Shown here one piece after another: positions 10,871-21,227 of a stretch of 64,000 bases of DNA. A model generated the notes under the pieces. That model worked only from the letters and a program-made list of their open reading frames with translations. It was not told the origin of the DNA and did not search any database. Within the stretch, counting starts at the first letter, position 1; each line of letters begins with the position of its first letter. A program made the position numbers and the translations under genes. The DNA comes from Macrophomina tecta (lineage: Eukaryota; Ascomycota; Dothideomycetes; Botryosphaeriales; Botryosphaeriaceae). The stretch spans positions 501,501 through 565,500 of the forward strand of contig JAKSGN010000037.1 of the NCBI GenBank assembly GCA_024180945.1. Direction: 5' to 3'.

Positions 10871-11974
10871 ATGAACAACGACGCCGACAGCCCCAGCCTC
10901 TCCCCCTCCGCCGTGTCGCGGCACCCCCGCCTGCAGCTTCCGGCCACCTGCGAGCCACCCAGCGACAGCAACCCCGCCAAACAAGCCATATGGATCATTT
11001 TCGGGGCGACGGGCCACATGGGACGGTCGCTGGTGCGCGCGGCGCTGGCCCACGGCGACCGGGTGGCGGCGGTGGGGTGGACGCAAGAGAACACGGTCGA
11101 GCAGATGAAGCGGTGGGAGGCGACGAGCCCCAACTGCCTCGGTCTGCTTTGCGATGTGCGCGCCCGCGAGACCGTCGCCGCCGCCATCTCGGCCGCCATC
11201 AGCAAGTGGGGCACCATCGACATCGTCGCCAACTGCACCGGCTACGGCGTCATTGGCGCCTGCGAGGAGCAGGACGAGGCTGAGCTGCGCGCCCAGGTCG
11301 AGACCAACTTCTTCGGGACGGTGCATATACTGCAGCTCACCTTGCCCTTGTTTCGCAGTCAGCAGCACGGGAGGTATCTGATTTTCAGCAGTACCGCGGG
11401 TGCGTTGGGCGTGCCGGGGTTGGGGCCGTATTGCGCGACCAAGTATGCGGTAGAGGGGTTGATTGAGAGTATGCTGTACGAGGTCGATGCGTTCAACATC
11501 AAGGCCACGCTCGTGGAACCGGGGCATGTGAGGTTGGATGAGCCAGATGACCATGACGCGGACGGGGAGGGAGTGAAGCTGAAGCGGTACGGACACTTCT
11601 TCGTTAAGCCAGCTAGAGAGCCTTACAATGGCCTGACTGCGCCTGCTGGCCATGCAAAGCGTATGGTGCAATGGCTGAATGACCGGCAGCCGACGAGTGC
11701 AGTCAAGAGCGCTGAATTGGTGTGGCAGTTGGGCCATTGCTCGTATCCGCCATTGAGGCTGCTTCTTGGCTCCTATGCGGTTGACAGCATCAGGGATCGC
11801 CTGCGAAGTGTTATTGAGGAGGTAAGTCGAGTTTATCTCCACATAAGTTACCATTGGCTGACTTTTGGGGAGATTGAGGATTGGAAGCATCTCAGCTTCC
11901 CAGTGAACGGCGATGAAGAACAGCAACAGTCATCACATCAGCAATCTGTGGGGCCGCAGGAGAGTGGAGAATGA
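10871..11974 (+). CDS. Short-chain dehydrogenase/reductase (SDR family)
   Basis: This is an NAD(P)-dependent oxidoreductase of the SDR superfamily; the substrate is unknown. Exons are 10871-11821 and 11873-11974, giving 350 residues. The Rossmann start is FGATGHMG (residues 44-51), the active-site serine is in FSSTAG (about 173-174), and the catalytic pair is Tyr187/Lys191 in YCATK. The usual NNAG motif is replaced by NCTGYG at about 121. The first 35 residues are a polar extension absent from most SDRs. The 51-nt intron keeps the frame and has no stop, so an unspliced 367-residue form is possible. The extended C-terminal half resembles the 'classical' retinol- or oxidoreductase-like fungal SDRs. 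Confidence 0.87.
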   Translation: MNNDADSPSLSPSAVSRHPRLQLPATCEPPSDSNPAKQAIWIIFGATGHMGRSLVRAALAHGDRVAAVGWTQENTVEQMKRWEATSPNCLGLLCDVRARETVAAAISAAISKWGTIDIVANCTGYGVIGACEEQDEAELRAQVETNFFGTVHILQLTLPLFRSQQHGRYLIFSSTAGALGVPGLGPYCATKYAVEGLIESMLYEVDAFNIKATLVEPGHVRLDEPDDHDADGEGVKLKRYGHFFVKPAREPYNGLTAPAGHAKRMVQWLNDRQPTSAVKSAELVWQLGHCSYPPLRLLLGSYAVDSIRDRLRSVIEEVSRVYLHISYHWLTFGEIEDWKHLSFPVNGDEEQQQSSHQQSVGPQESGE

Positions 11975-12564
11975 TGACGAGTGAGGAACAAAACAACCCC
12001 AAATCGAGGTAAATCCGGACATCCATGCTTACATCCAATCGAATCTGAGCCCACGAATGCAGACTATTTGACCGCAACAAAAAGTTCAACTTCTTTGTTT
12101 GGCTACCGACCGAAGCGCCAGGAAAAGTGGATTCTCAGCCCTTAAGGAGTTGAACGCTCGTAGGCTGTGGGGGCCACCCAGCAGCCTTCAATTGGCTTGG
12201 TCTCGTAATGTCTCCTAGAAGAGCAGAACTCACCGTAGTGGAGCCCAGCGATAAACCATGGATGGCGCTCTGCTATTCGGTGTCAGTGGGGGTCACTTCA
12301 AGGAGGATGAATAGACTGACAGCTGCTTCCGGGCCTGCAGCAGCTTGATGGGAGAGCTTAAAGAGGGGAAGTGAGTGAGCAAGACGATGGGAGTAGAATA
12401 AACTTTTCCAGTGCGGTGGAAGTATTCACAGCAACACGGTCGAGATTCGCATATTGAACAAACACAAAGACACATACTTCATGATGTGTCCAGATTCCTT
12501 ATGATTTTGTGTACCTATCCCGTTTTTGATATACGCCCTATTTTCATTTGGGGATTTTTCGAAT
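11975..12564. other. Intergenic between convergent SDR and LYS9 genes
   Basis: 590 bases hold two 3' flanks. Nothing coding, repetitive or RNA-like is supported. Confidence 0.5.
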
Positions 12565-14276
12565 CTAAGAAATGGTCTTCTCCTTCATCTCAATTCCGTA
12601 CTTCTCCTTGAGCTCCTTGATAAGCCTGCAACGGATATTAGCAAATGACCCTTCAAGGTTAAGATTACTGAAGACTTACGGGTCGTTGATAGCAGGGGTC
12701 ATGGGTGCAAGAATACCCTTCTCGCTGATGGCGCCGTTCAGGACCTGCTTAACGGCAACAGCGCAGGGAACACCAACGAGCTTGGCCATGGCAGAGTAGC
12801 CACCAGAGCCCTCAGGAGCACCATACTCGACGAGGGTTGAGGTGCGGACCTCCTTGGTGCCGTCGGCGTGCTCGATGCCGAACTTGTGCTGGAGCATGAC
12901 CATATCCCTCTCACCCTCCTCGTACTGCATCTTCTTCTCGAGGGTGGCGCAGAGGGTGTCCAGAGGGTTGCCACGGGGAGTGACGGGGTCCTGGCTGAAC
13001 ATGCCGATCCAGCGAAGACCGTTGATGATGCGGGTCTTCTCCTCGTTGTCGGCGAAGCTGGCCTTGGAGCTGATGGCCCAGATGAGGTCAGTATCGGCGT
13101 CGGAAGACGAGCCGAGGACGCGCTTGAAGACCTCGCGCCACGCCAGAGGGGTGCTGCCGGGCTTGAGGTAGTCAACCTCGTCGTCAGAAAGGAAGCCGAT
13201 GTCGACAAGAGTCTTGATGAACTCGGGGAAGCCCTGGAAGCGGAGGGTGCCACGGATGATGGTGTCGGCCTCGGGGATGCTGTAACGCTCCTTGTAGGGG
13301 GTGCTGTCACGGTTCGGGTAGGCAACGAAAGCGTAGCCGGGGTAGATGAAGTAGGGCTTGGCAGTGCCCATCAGGTCCTTGGAGCTGACATCAACAACCT
13401 TGCCGTCTTGGTAGTATTTGGCGGCGTTGCGGAGGGCTAGAAGGACACCGCGAGAAGACCACGAGAACTTGTAGCCAAGCGGGTTGTCAGAGTTCTCGGG
13501 GGCAGGAAGACCACCGCAGTAGGAGAGGAAAGAGGTGATCTTGCCACCGGCCTTGTGCACCTCATCAATGGTCTTGACGGCGTACAGGTGGTCAATACCA
13601 GGGTCAAGACCGATCTCGTTCATGACGGTAATGCCAGCAGCCTTGGCATCGGCGTCCAGCTCCATCATGGCGGGAGAGACGTAGCTGGTGGTGACGACAT
13701 GCTTCTTCTGTTCGGATGTCAGAGCACCCACTTCTCCATTTGCACCAGACAGAAGCTCGGACTTACGTTACGGATAGCAGACTTAATGACGGTGGCGTGG
13801 TGGGTGTAGGGAATGAGGGAGATGGTCTGCACAAAAAATTAGTACATATATGGAATGGTAGCATTGATGATGGATTCACTTACGAGGGCGTGCTTGCCGA
13901 CCTGGGCGTCAAGAGCCTGGTCGTCAGAGACGTCGAGGGAGATGGGGGTGGCGTTCTTAATGCCCTCAGAGAACTTCTTGGCGTTCTCAAGGGTACGGCA
14001 GGCTAGAGACACGGTTGGCATGTTGCTTCAATTTGCACGCAATGCACCAGCTTACCAACAGTGACCTACTTGCTGTCAGCATGCGAACCGAATATTGACA
14101 GAGAAGCCGACCGTACCTTGAAGCCGGACTCGCTCAAAATCTCCGCGGTGGGACGCGCCACTGGAGGTCAAATCAGAAGGAAGCGATTTCTGCCGGCATA
14201 ATCACAACTCACCAAAGCCGGAGCCGAGGAGCAGGATGGACTGGCTGGAGCCGGTAACGGGGGGAATGGCGTCCAT
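12565..14276 (-). CDS. LYS9: Saccharopine dehydrogenase (NADP+, L-glutamate-forming)
   Basis: This enzyme condenses alpha-aminoadipate semialdehyde with glutamate to give saccharopine, the penultimate step of the fungal alpha-aminoadipate lysine pathway. Seven exons on the minus strand: 14276-14213, 14160-14117, 14065-14056 (10 nt), 14002-13884, 13826-13767, 13707-12680 and 12625-12565, giving 461 residues. The N-terminal Rossmann motif is LLLGSGFV. Strongly conserved family blocks include TVACRT, SLIPYTHHATVIKSA, GITVMNEIGLDPGIDHLYA, FLSYCGGLPAPE and NPLGYKFSWSSRG, and the end IEMKEKTIS. Each intron is 51-59 nt. The microexon supplies the Val-Thr-Val of the TVACRT block, so the model depends on it. 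It diverges from the derlin gene. Confidence 0.95.
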
Positions 14277-14793
14277 TTTGGCGAAGGTTCAAAGAGACGG
14301 GGGTTCTGTATCTAGGGCGTGAGCGGCCAATTGCGCTCGCAACGCAGATCAAAGCAAGCGGGACAAGAAAATGGCAAGAATTGGAGGCTTTAGAGATGGT
14401 GAGGGCAGCAGTACCCACCTTTGATGGTTTTTCTGGATGAGATGTCGTTGGGCGCGCCCGACAAGTTGACTCAAAAGATTTCTATGGTGGGCTGTTACCG
14501 CCTCCGTCATCGCTGCGGCAGACCCCTGTGCGGGGCCGCTTGGCTGCGGCTTTTGCGCCCTGTCACTCCGCGGCGCCTGCGGCCATCGGCCTTTCATTCC
14601 CGCCGGCCTGTAGCCTGAGGCGCAGCTTTTGCCGCATCCTGCCACGAAACACAAACAACTGCTGCCTTCCACAGGCTTCCAGTCAGCCCGCGTACAAATT
14701 CCGCGCGCGCGGCTTGACAATTACTTGCCCGCTTGCCTCTGCGCTCGCTCTGCCAAAGCTCAACCCACGCCTGCTAACGACGAACCGCCCAAG
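14277..14793. promoter_or_regulatory. Divergent promoter, LYS9 / derlin
   Basis: 517 bases lie between two divergent start codons. GC content is high around 14515-14620. I could not identify a Gcn4-type TGACTCA site with confidence; a TTGACTCAAA-like stretch near 14464-14473 contains TGACTCA and may be one, which would fit amino-acid control of LYS9. Confidence 0.45.
14465..14471. promoter_or_regulatory. Possible Gcn4/CpcA site (TGACTCA)
   Basis: The exact palindromic core TGACTCA occurs about 190 bases upstream of the LYS9 start. Gcn4/CpcA, the general amino-acid control activator, binds this sequence in yeast and filamentous fungi. That it controls LYS9 here is inference. Confidence 0.5.
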
Positions 14794-15956
14794 ATGGATA
14801 TTGTCCGCTCCTGGCCGCCGGTGACGAGGTACGTCTGCAGCTTGCCCCAGACTTGCGCACGAACTGATTCTGATGCTGATGCGCAGAACGCTCGTCATAG
14901 GCTCTCTCTTCACCTCTATCGGCGTCTATAGCGGTCTTATCCCGTTCATGCCCTTGATCTTCATCCCCCAGAAGCTCTTCGCCCTTCCGCCGCAAATATG
15001 GAGGCTCGTCTCGTCCTTCTTCATAACCGGCCCGCAAATGAGCATCATATTCGATCCATACTTCTTGTACCAGTATGGCTCGCAGCTGGAGTTGACATCG
15101 CCCCGCTTTACTGAGCCGGGAGCTTTCTTCATCTATATCGTCTTCAATGGCCTTATCATTGTGGTAAGTCCGTTGCGGTGGTTATGCATGCACCGCTCCC
15201 TGTCGTGACGCGCTAGCTTCGTACTGTTTGCTTCTGCAAACCTCGAATATCTGCCCGCCCAGCCTTTTCTAGCTGAAGCGGTTCCTGGAATCGAGGAAGA
15301 TCACCGCTACACTTCACACGGGCCATTCATTCGCATAATCCAAACGGTCCGCGTGCGGTGTAGCCATGGTGGGAAAGTCAGTTGAGAAAACTTGACGGGC
15401 ACTCCATCCCGTTAGGTGTTTTTGGCTCCCTACATATCCCTCTCATGTCCCTCCGTGTCGCGATCGTGCGCTGCATGCAAGAGCTGGACGTCCAATTGCT
15501 AACTCCTGGCTCAAGGCTTTGGCTGGGTACATCCTCGGCGCTTACAAGTTCCTCGATGCCCTCATCATGGCCATCACGTACACTTATGCCCAGGATAACG
15601 CCACGCGCATGGTCACATTCTTCGTCGTCACTATCCAAGCCAAATACCTGCCCTACCTGCTGCTGCTTGTCACATTCGTCATGGGTGGCCCAGGAGCCGC
15701 CATGCACCAGGGAACCGGTCTTCTCGCCGCCCATCTCTACGATTTTCTAACTCGCATCTGGCCGACGTTCGGTGGTGGTAGCAACCCTGTCAAGGTGCCC
15801 AGGATCGTCAAGGAGTACTTTGGAGGTGGTGGAGTACGCCCCGCTCCGGCGCAACGCGGCTACGGTGTTGCTTTTGGCGCGCCTGGTGAAGCGCGTGCTA
15901 CCGGATCAAGTTGGTCTTCCTCGCGTGGTCCGGGCCGTCGTCTGGGTGGTGATTGA
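14794..15956 (+). CDS. DER1: Derlin (Der1-like ERAD membrane protein)
   Basis: Derlins are rhomboid-like ER membrane proteins that help move misfolded proteins to the cytosol for degradation. Exons are 14794-14828, 14887-15163 and 15516-15956, giving 250 residues. Conserved blocks are PPVTRTLVIGS, PPQIWRLVSSFFI, FLYQYGSQLE and the late GLLAAHLYDFLTRIWPTFGGG, with about six hydrophobic segments. The C-terminus ends in GPGRRLGGD, which resembles the SHP box used by Dfm1 and animal Derlin-1 to bind Cdc48/p97; yeast Der1 lacks it. The second intron is 352 nt, long for this window. Its acceptor was chosen because it restores the conserved LAGYILG helix in phase; a further small exon inside it cannot be excluded. 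Confidence 0.9.
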
Positions 15957-17404
15957 AGATCGGGCGAGGGGTGGTCGAAGTGAAGTTTATTGATGGTTAT
16001 CAGGGCCGTCTGATGTAATTTGTGCAAGACCAGAATTGAGATTGCTCCATACCTTTCAGTTTGCTTTCCTGGTCAGACTCGAATGTGATTTCAGTACCGT
16101 AATCCCTTGGTATCCTTGCAGATTTTCGCGCCTCCATCAAGACTCACCGACAGGACTCGTCGTGGTTCAACGCGGGGCGGTATGGGCTCTTCGAACTCTT
16201 CATGCTTGGTGGATGGCGCCAGGCTTCCAAGGATTAGTGGTTGGCTGTTCACCACTTCTAGACGTTAGCGCACTGCTCTTGCCATATATCATCAGCCAAA
16301 TTCCTCTCCACATCGCCTCGTCGGTTTTCACATCTGTTGAGGATGACCTATGGCGCACGCTCGCTTCAGACGCACAAGGTACTTGAAGCAACCCTCACTA
16401 TTGCGGAGGCCACCGGAATGGAATTAAAAGCAGTGAGATTAGAGCTATCAGAGACTGATGAAGCACGCGATGAGACGGGGTTGGAGAAGGCACTGGGGAG
16501 TTGGGTTTCGTATGGGATGATCTGTGATGAACCGTCAGCCACATCTGCCTCCTATAGAGAGGCTACGGTGACAGGATTTTGGCTTTGACACAAGACAGCG
16601 GCAGAATGAATTGCCTCCGCAGTCAGAAGTTGCAGCTCAAGTTCGACGCAAGCACACTTAGCCGCGGCAACAGTGGCAATCAGGGGTAGCTTTTTACATT
16701 ATGGGTCAAACTGGCATTCGAGTGCACGTCAAAAGTTGAGGGACATATGTTTGACATGGAATTGAATGTACTCAGGAAGGGCGACGCTATTTCACATGTC
16801 ATCTGGGTTTCATCACTTGTTGTGGAGACTTTTTGCTATCTCGGACAGGACTGGAAATCTCCATCTGGGCATGCGCACTTAGATTTTTAATTGTGGGCTG
16901 ACTGCGAGCACATTGTTTCTGGAACGGCTCCTTTCAAGAAAATCACCGACATGGTGAAGAGTCCGGATTCTCATCCTCTTGAATTGCAAAAGAATTGTCC
17001 CCGAGCCTGAGGCTTCTGTCCGTCAGTATAGAATATCTTGGAAGAAATCCTATACGTCTGGGACAGGCGTTCTTTGATTGCGGCTGCACTGAGTGCTTCA
17101 CTCCGCACATAGATCCACCCCAATACACGCGTGAAAATGGCAACGCAACGTGGTCTGGAGGTGGATTATCGCAGAATGAACGTTGAGGCGCAGTAGCGAT
17201 GGAATGAGGGAAGAGTAGTGGCGTCGCAGGCGCGGTGCGGCCTGACCCGGGCCAATCACAGAGGCGAGCGCACGGACCAGCGCAGAAAGCGACAAACGAA
17301 AAAAAGTCGAGCTCATTCTGCTCTCCATCTCCAGTACGCGACGACCGTTCCCTCGCAGCGATACCACAGCAACGTCCAGCATTTCTAGCGCGGAGACCTT
17401 CACA
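15957..17404. other. Intergenic, derlin to CBF5
   Basis: 1.45 kb holds the derlin 3' flank and the CBF5 promoter. Between about 16110 and 16590 there are short protein-like stretches in two frames that do not form a gene model (see findings). A CCAAT box lies at 17252-17256. Confidence 0.45.
17252..17256 (+). promoter_or_regulatory. CCAAT box upstream of CBF5
   Basis: A GGGCCAATCA context lies about 150 bases before the CBF5 start, a usual place for HAP-complex binding in fungi. Function is inferred from sequence and position. Confidence 0.45.
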
Positions 17405-18929
17405 ATGGCTGCCCTCGTCTCTGCCAACGATGCGGACTACACCATCAAGCCGGCCGCCACCACGCCGCCCATTGACACCAGCGAGTGGCCGCTGCTGCTG
17501 AAGAACTACAGCCACATGCTTTCGCGCAGCAACCACTTCGTCCCCATTCCCCACGGCTGCGCTCCTCACAAGCGCGATCTCAAGAGCTATATCTCCAGCG
17601 GTGTCATCAACCTCGACAAGCCCTCCAACCCTTCCTCCCACGAGGTCGTCGCCTGGGTCAAGCGCATCCTCCGCGTCGAGAAGACTGGTCACAGCGGTAC
17701 TCTTGACCCCAAGGTCACTGGATGTCTCATTGTCTGCATTGACCGCGCCACGCGTCTGGTCAAGTCGCAGCAGGGCGCCGGTAAGGAGTATGTCTGCGTC
17801 ATCCGTCTCCATGACAAGATCCCCGGCGGCGAGGCCCAATTCGCCCGCGCTCTCGAGACCCTCACCGGTGCGCTCTTCCAGCGTCCCCCGCTCATCTCGG
17901 CCGTGAAGCGTCAGCTCCGTATCCGTACCATTCACGAGAGCAAGCTCTACGAGTTCGACAACGACCGCCACCTGGGTGTCTTCTGGGTGAGCTGCGAGGC
18001 CGGTACCTACATTCGTACGCTCTGCGTCCACCTCGGTCTTTTGCTTGGTGTTGGCGCCCACATGCAGGAACTCAGGCGTGTCAGGTCTGGTGCCATGAGT
18101 GAGCAGGACAACATGGTCACTCTTCACGACGTCCTGGACGCCCAGTGGATGCACGACAACAGCATGGACGAGTCGTACCTGCGCACCGTCATCTCCCCGC
18201 TCGAGTCGCTTCTCACCAGCTACAAGAGGGTTGTTGTCAAGGACAGTGCTGTTAACGCTGTCTGCTACGGTGCTAAGCTTATGGTCCCCGGTCTGCTTCG
18301 CTTCGGTAAGTGCTTGTATTTGAAATTGACGACCGTGACTTGACCTAATATGCGACACAGACAAGGAGATCGAGATCCACGAGGAAGTCGTGCTGATGAC
18401 CACCAAGGGCGAGGCCATTGCTCTCGGTATTGCTCTTATGTCGACTGTCGAGATGTCCACCTGCGACCACGGTGTCGTTGCCAAGATCAAGCGTGTTATC
18501 ATGGAGCGTGACCTCTACCCCAAGAGGTGGGGTCTGGGTCCGGTCGCTACTGAGAAGAAGAAGCTCAAGGCAGACGGCAAGCTCGACAAGTACGGCCGCA
18601 CCAACGAGAACACTCCCAGCTCCTGGAAGCAGAACTACAAGGACCTCTCTGCTGCCGAGGAGGCTGCGGCGGGCCAGGCCGTCTCTGAAACCACGTCCAA
18701 GCAAGATGTGTTGAGTGCGCCTCCAGTCCCTCCCACGGGCGACAGCGAGGAGCTTCCCGACGCCCCCGCCTCTGTCAACGGTGAGAGCAAGGAGAAGAAG
18801 AGGAAGAGCAAGCACGAGGGCGAGACTGCGGAAGAGAAGGCCGAGCGCAAGCGCAGGAAGGCGGAGAAGAAGGAGAAGAAGGAAAAGCGCAAGTCGCTCA
18901 AGTCGTCCAAGGACAGCGACAGCGAGTGA
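17405..18929 (+). CDS. CBF5: H/ACA snoRNP pseudouridine synthase Cbf5 (dyskerin)
   Basis: Cbf5 is the catalytic subunit of H/ACA snoRNPs and makes pseudouridine in rRNA and snRNA in the nucleolus. Exons are 17405-18305 and 18361-18929, giving 489 residues. In order, there is a DKCLD N-terminal segment (residues 25-75), the TruB catalytic domain with the active-site Asp101 in [12 protein letters not shown], and the [15 protein letters not shown] block. A PUA domain spans about 275-350 ([18 protein letters not shown]). The last about 60 residues are a Lys/Glu-rich tail ([15 protein letters not shown]) typical of Cbf5. The start gives the conserved DYTIKP sequence near the N-terminus. A CCAAT box lies upstream. 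Confidence 0.96.
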
Positions 18930-19883
18930 GCATGATTAGCGGCAAGTTTTGATCATTTCACAAGCAATGGATGGGAACAGCTTGCTCAGTTGGGACATGG
19001 ATCTCATCGGATGATTTGGAAAGCTGGCTGTCTGGCTGCGAGCATAGCATTGACTGAGCCTGTACCATACCGATTCCGGACGGGGAGTTTGCGGATTATG
19101 ATGGCGTAATACGGACTATTTGGGCTGGGATTCTGATAATTGCGAAAAGCAATCGAACGAGAAAAAGTCTTCATTACTTAACTAAGTATATACATCGAAC
19201 CCTTCAGCAAGGCTGCCTGTGATGCTCGACGCTCGGGAGCGCTGGGAACACGCGCCGGTGATCTCGGGATCCGATAGGGCGACATGTCTTGGCGCGGTCA
19301 TGTTGATCGAGTCATCTCCGGTACCACTTTACGAACTTCCCCGAGAAAGAGCACGGAGATATGGCTATAGATGGCATGGCTAACCAGAGCAGGGTATCGA
19401 GAACCTGGGTTTGGAGGAGCTAACCAAAGTACTAGGGCAGTAGTCTACCGTCCTGGACGGATGCGGGCAACGCCGGGCGGTGCACTACCGGAAGATATTT
19501 GGACAGCGAACTAGACCTCGGGAAGAAGCGAGATATGTCCGCGGCATTTCATCATGATCCGCAGCCAGTGTAGATCTGTGGTGTTACGGCTCCTGCGGTT
19601 GGGTACAGTGGGCGCCAAGAGGAGCGGTGATCGAAGCTTCTGGTAGCTTCCATTATCGATAAGAGCGGGCACCCTGTACGTCAGGCGAGGAAGCCCAAGC
19701 TCAACGGCGTGGGGAGACCAGCCTTGAGGAACCGCCCAGAAACCTGCCCCGACACTTGAGACTTCGACGCACGACCGTCACTGCCACGCGCTATTAGAAC
19801 CTCTCCCACATACTTGCACCTGCTACTTCCCTCACGACTCTCTACCATATCTAATCCGCAACACATACTCGCGCTCACACACC
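18930..19883. other. Intergenic, CBF5 to SIS1
   Basis: 954 bases hold the CBF5 3' flank and the SIS1 promoter. The last about 130 bases become C/A- and CT-rich before the SIS1 start. I see no gene or repeat. Confidence 0.5.
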
Positions 19884-21227
19884 ATGGTCAAGGAGACCAA
19901 GCTCTACGATGCGCTGGGTAAGTCCTCCTCATCCTTACTCCCCTCTGACCTCGGCGAAGATCGCTGGCTAACCGCTCGCACAGGCATCAGCCCGACCGCA
20001 TCACAAGATGACATTCGCAAGGCATACCGGAAGGGTGCCCTCAAGTGGCACCCCGACAAGAATAAGGACAACACTCAGGCCGCAGAGAAGTTCAAGGGTA
20101 AGTGAACCTATCTCCGCTCCACTGGCGGCGCAGGCATTACCTTGTGCGTTCACGACACGGCTGACACCATGGCACGGCAGAAATCTCGCAAGCCTACGAA
20201 ATCCTCTCCGACCCCGAAAAACGCAAGATGTACGACCAGTTCGGTCTCGAGTTTATACTACGCGGCGGCGCTCCTCCGCCTGAGGGCGCAGAAGGCTTTG
20301 CCGAAGGCGGCAACCCCTTCGCAGGTGGTGCTGGCGGCTTCCCCTTCGCCGAGATGCCTGGCGGCGGCGGCGGTACGCGGACATTCCACTTCTCGACTGG
20401 CCCTGGCGGCGGCGCCCGCTTCAACTTCTCTAACCCGGAGAGCATATTCTCGGAGTTCTTCCGCAACGGCGCTGCCGGCGGGATGGGCGGCATGGACGAC
20501 GACGACGGCTTCGCCAGCTTTGGCGGCATGCCCGGAGGGTTCCCCGGCGGAGGCCCGAGGCCCGGCGCGAAGAGGTCGAGTACGGGTCGGGGATTCCCGC
20601 AGGATGCGCGCAGGGCGCAGACGCCCGAGGTCACGGTGGTGGAGAAGCCGTTGTATGTCACGCTGGAGGAGCTGTTTAATGGCACGACCAAGAAGATGAA
20701 GATTAAGCGCAAGACATACGACCAGGCTACGGGGAAGCAGAGCACCCAGGATAGGATCCTCGAGGTGCCCATCAAGAAGGGTCTCAAGGCCGGCTCCAAG
20801 ATAAAGTTCTCGGACGTGGGTGATCAGGTTGAGGGTGGCACCCAGGACCTACACTTCGTCGTTCAAGAGGTAAGTTCTCCTCACCCAAACCGCTTGGATG
20901 TTTCGAACGGTACTTTACTGACTCGTGTCACAGAAAGATCACCCGCTTTACAAGCGTGAGGGTGACGACCTCAAGCACATCGTCGAAATCGACCTCAAGG
21001 AAGCTCTCACAGGCTGGAGGAGGACGGTCCAGACCATCGATGGCAAGAATATCTCCGTTGGCTCGGCAGGCCCCACGTCGCCCGACTACAGCGATAGATA
21101 CCCCGGCCTGGGCATGCCCAAGAGCAAGAAGCCCACCGAGCGCGGCGATTTTGTCATAGGCGTCAAGATCAAGTTCCCCACCACCTTGACGACCGACCAG
21201 AAGAACAAGCTGAAGGAGATCTTGTAA
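19884..21227 (+). CDS. SIS1: Class B Hsp40 co-chaperone (Sis1/DNAJB type)
   Basis: This J-domain protein stimulates Hsp70 ATPase and delivers clients. Exons are 19884-19917, 19984-20097, 20181-20869 and 20934-21227, giving 376 residues. The J domain occupies residues 1-70 with HPD at 34-36. A long Gly/Phe-rich region (about 75-190) follows. No zinc-finger CxxCxGxG repeats are present, which makes it class B. The two C-terminal beta domains are recognisable ([19 protein letters not shown] and [13 protein letters not shown]), and the protein ends in KNKLKEIL. The first exon is only 34 nt and encodes the [12 protein letters not shown] start. The family is conserved and usually heat-induced; no heat-shock element was identified with confidence. 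Confidence 0.95.

Noticed and set aside
10775..11926. 383-codon open frame on the minus strand
   Set aside because: It is the antisense of the SDR gene and overlaps the divergent promoter. It has no family features.
16943..18502. 519-codon open frame on the minus strand
   Set aside because: It is the antisense of CBF5, whose identity is certain. There is no independent evidence for it.
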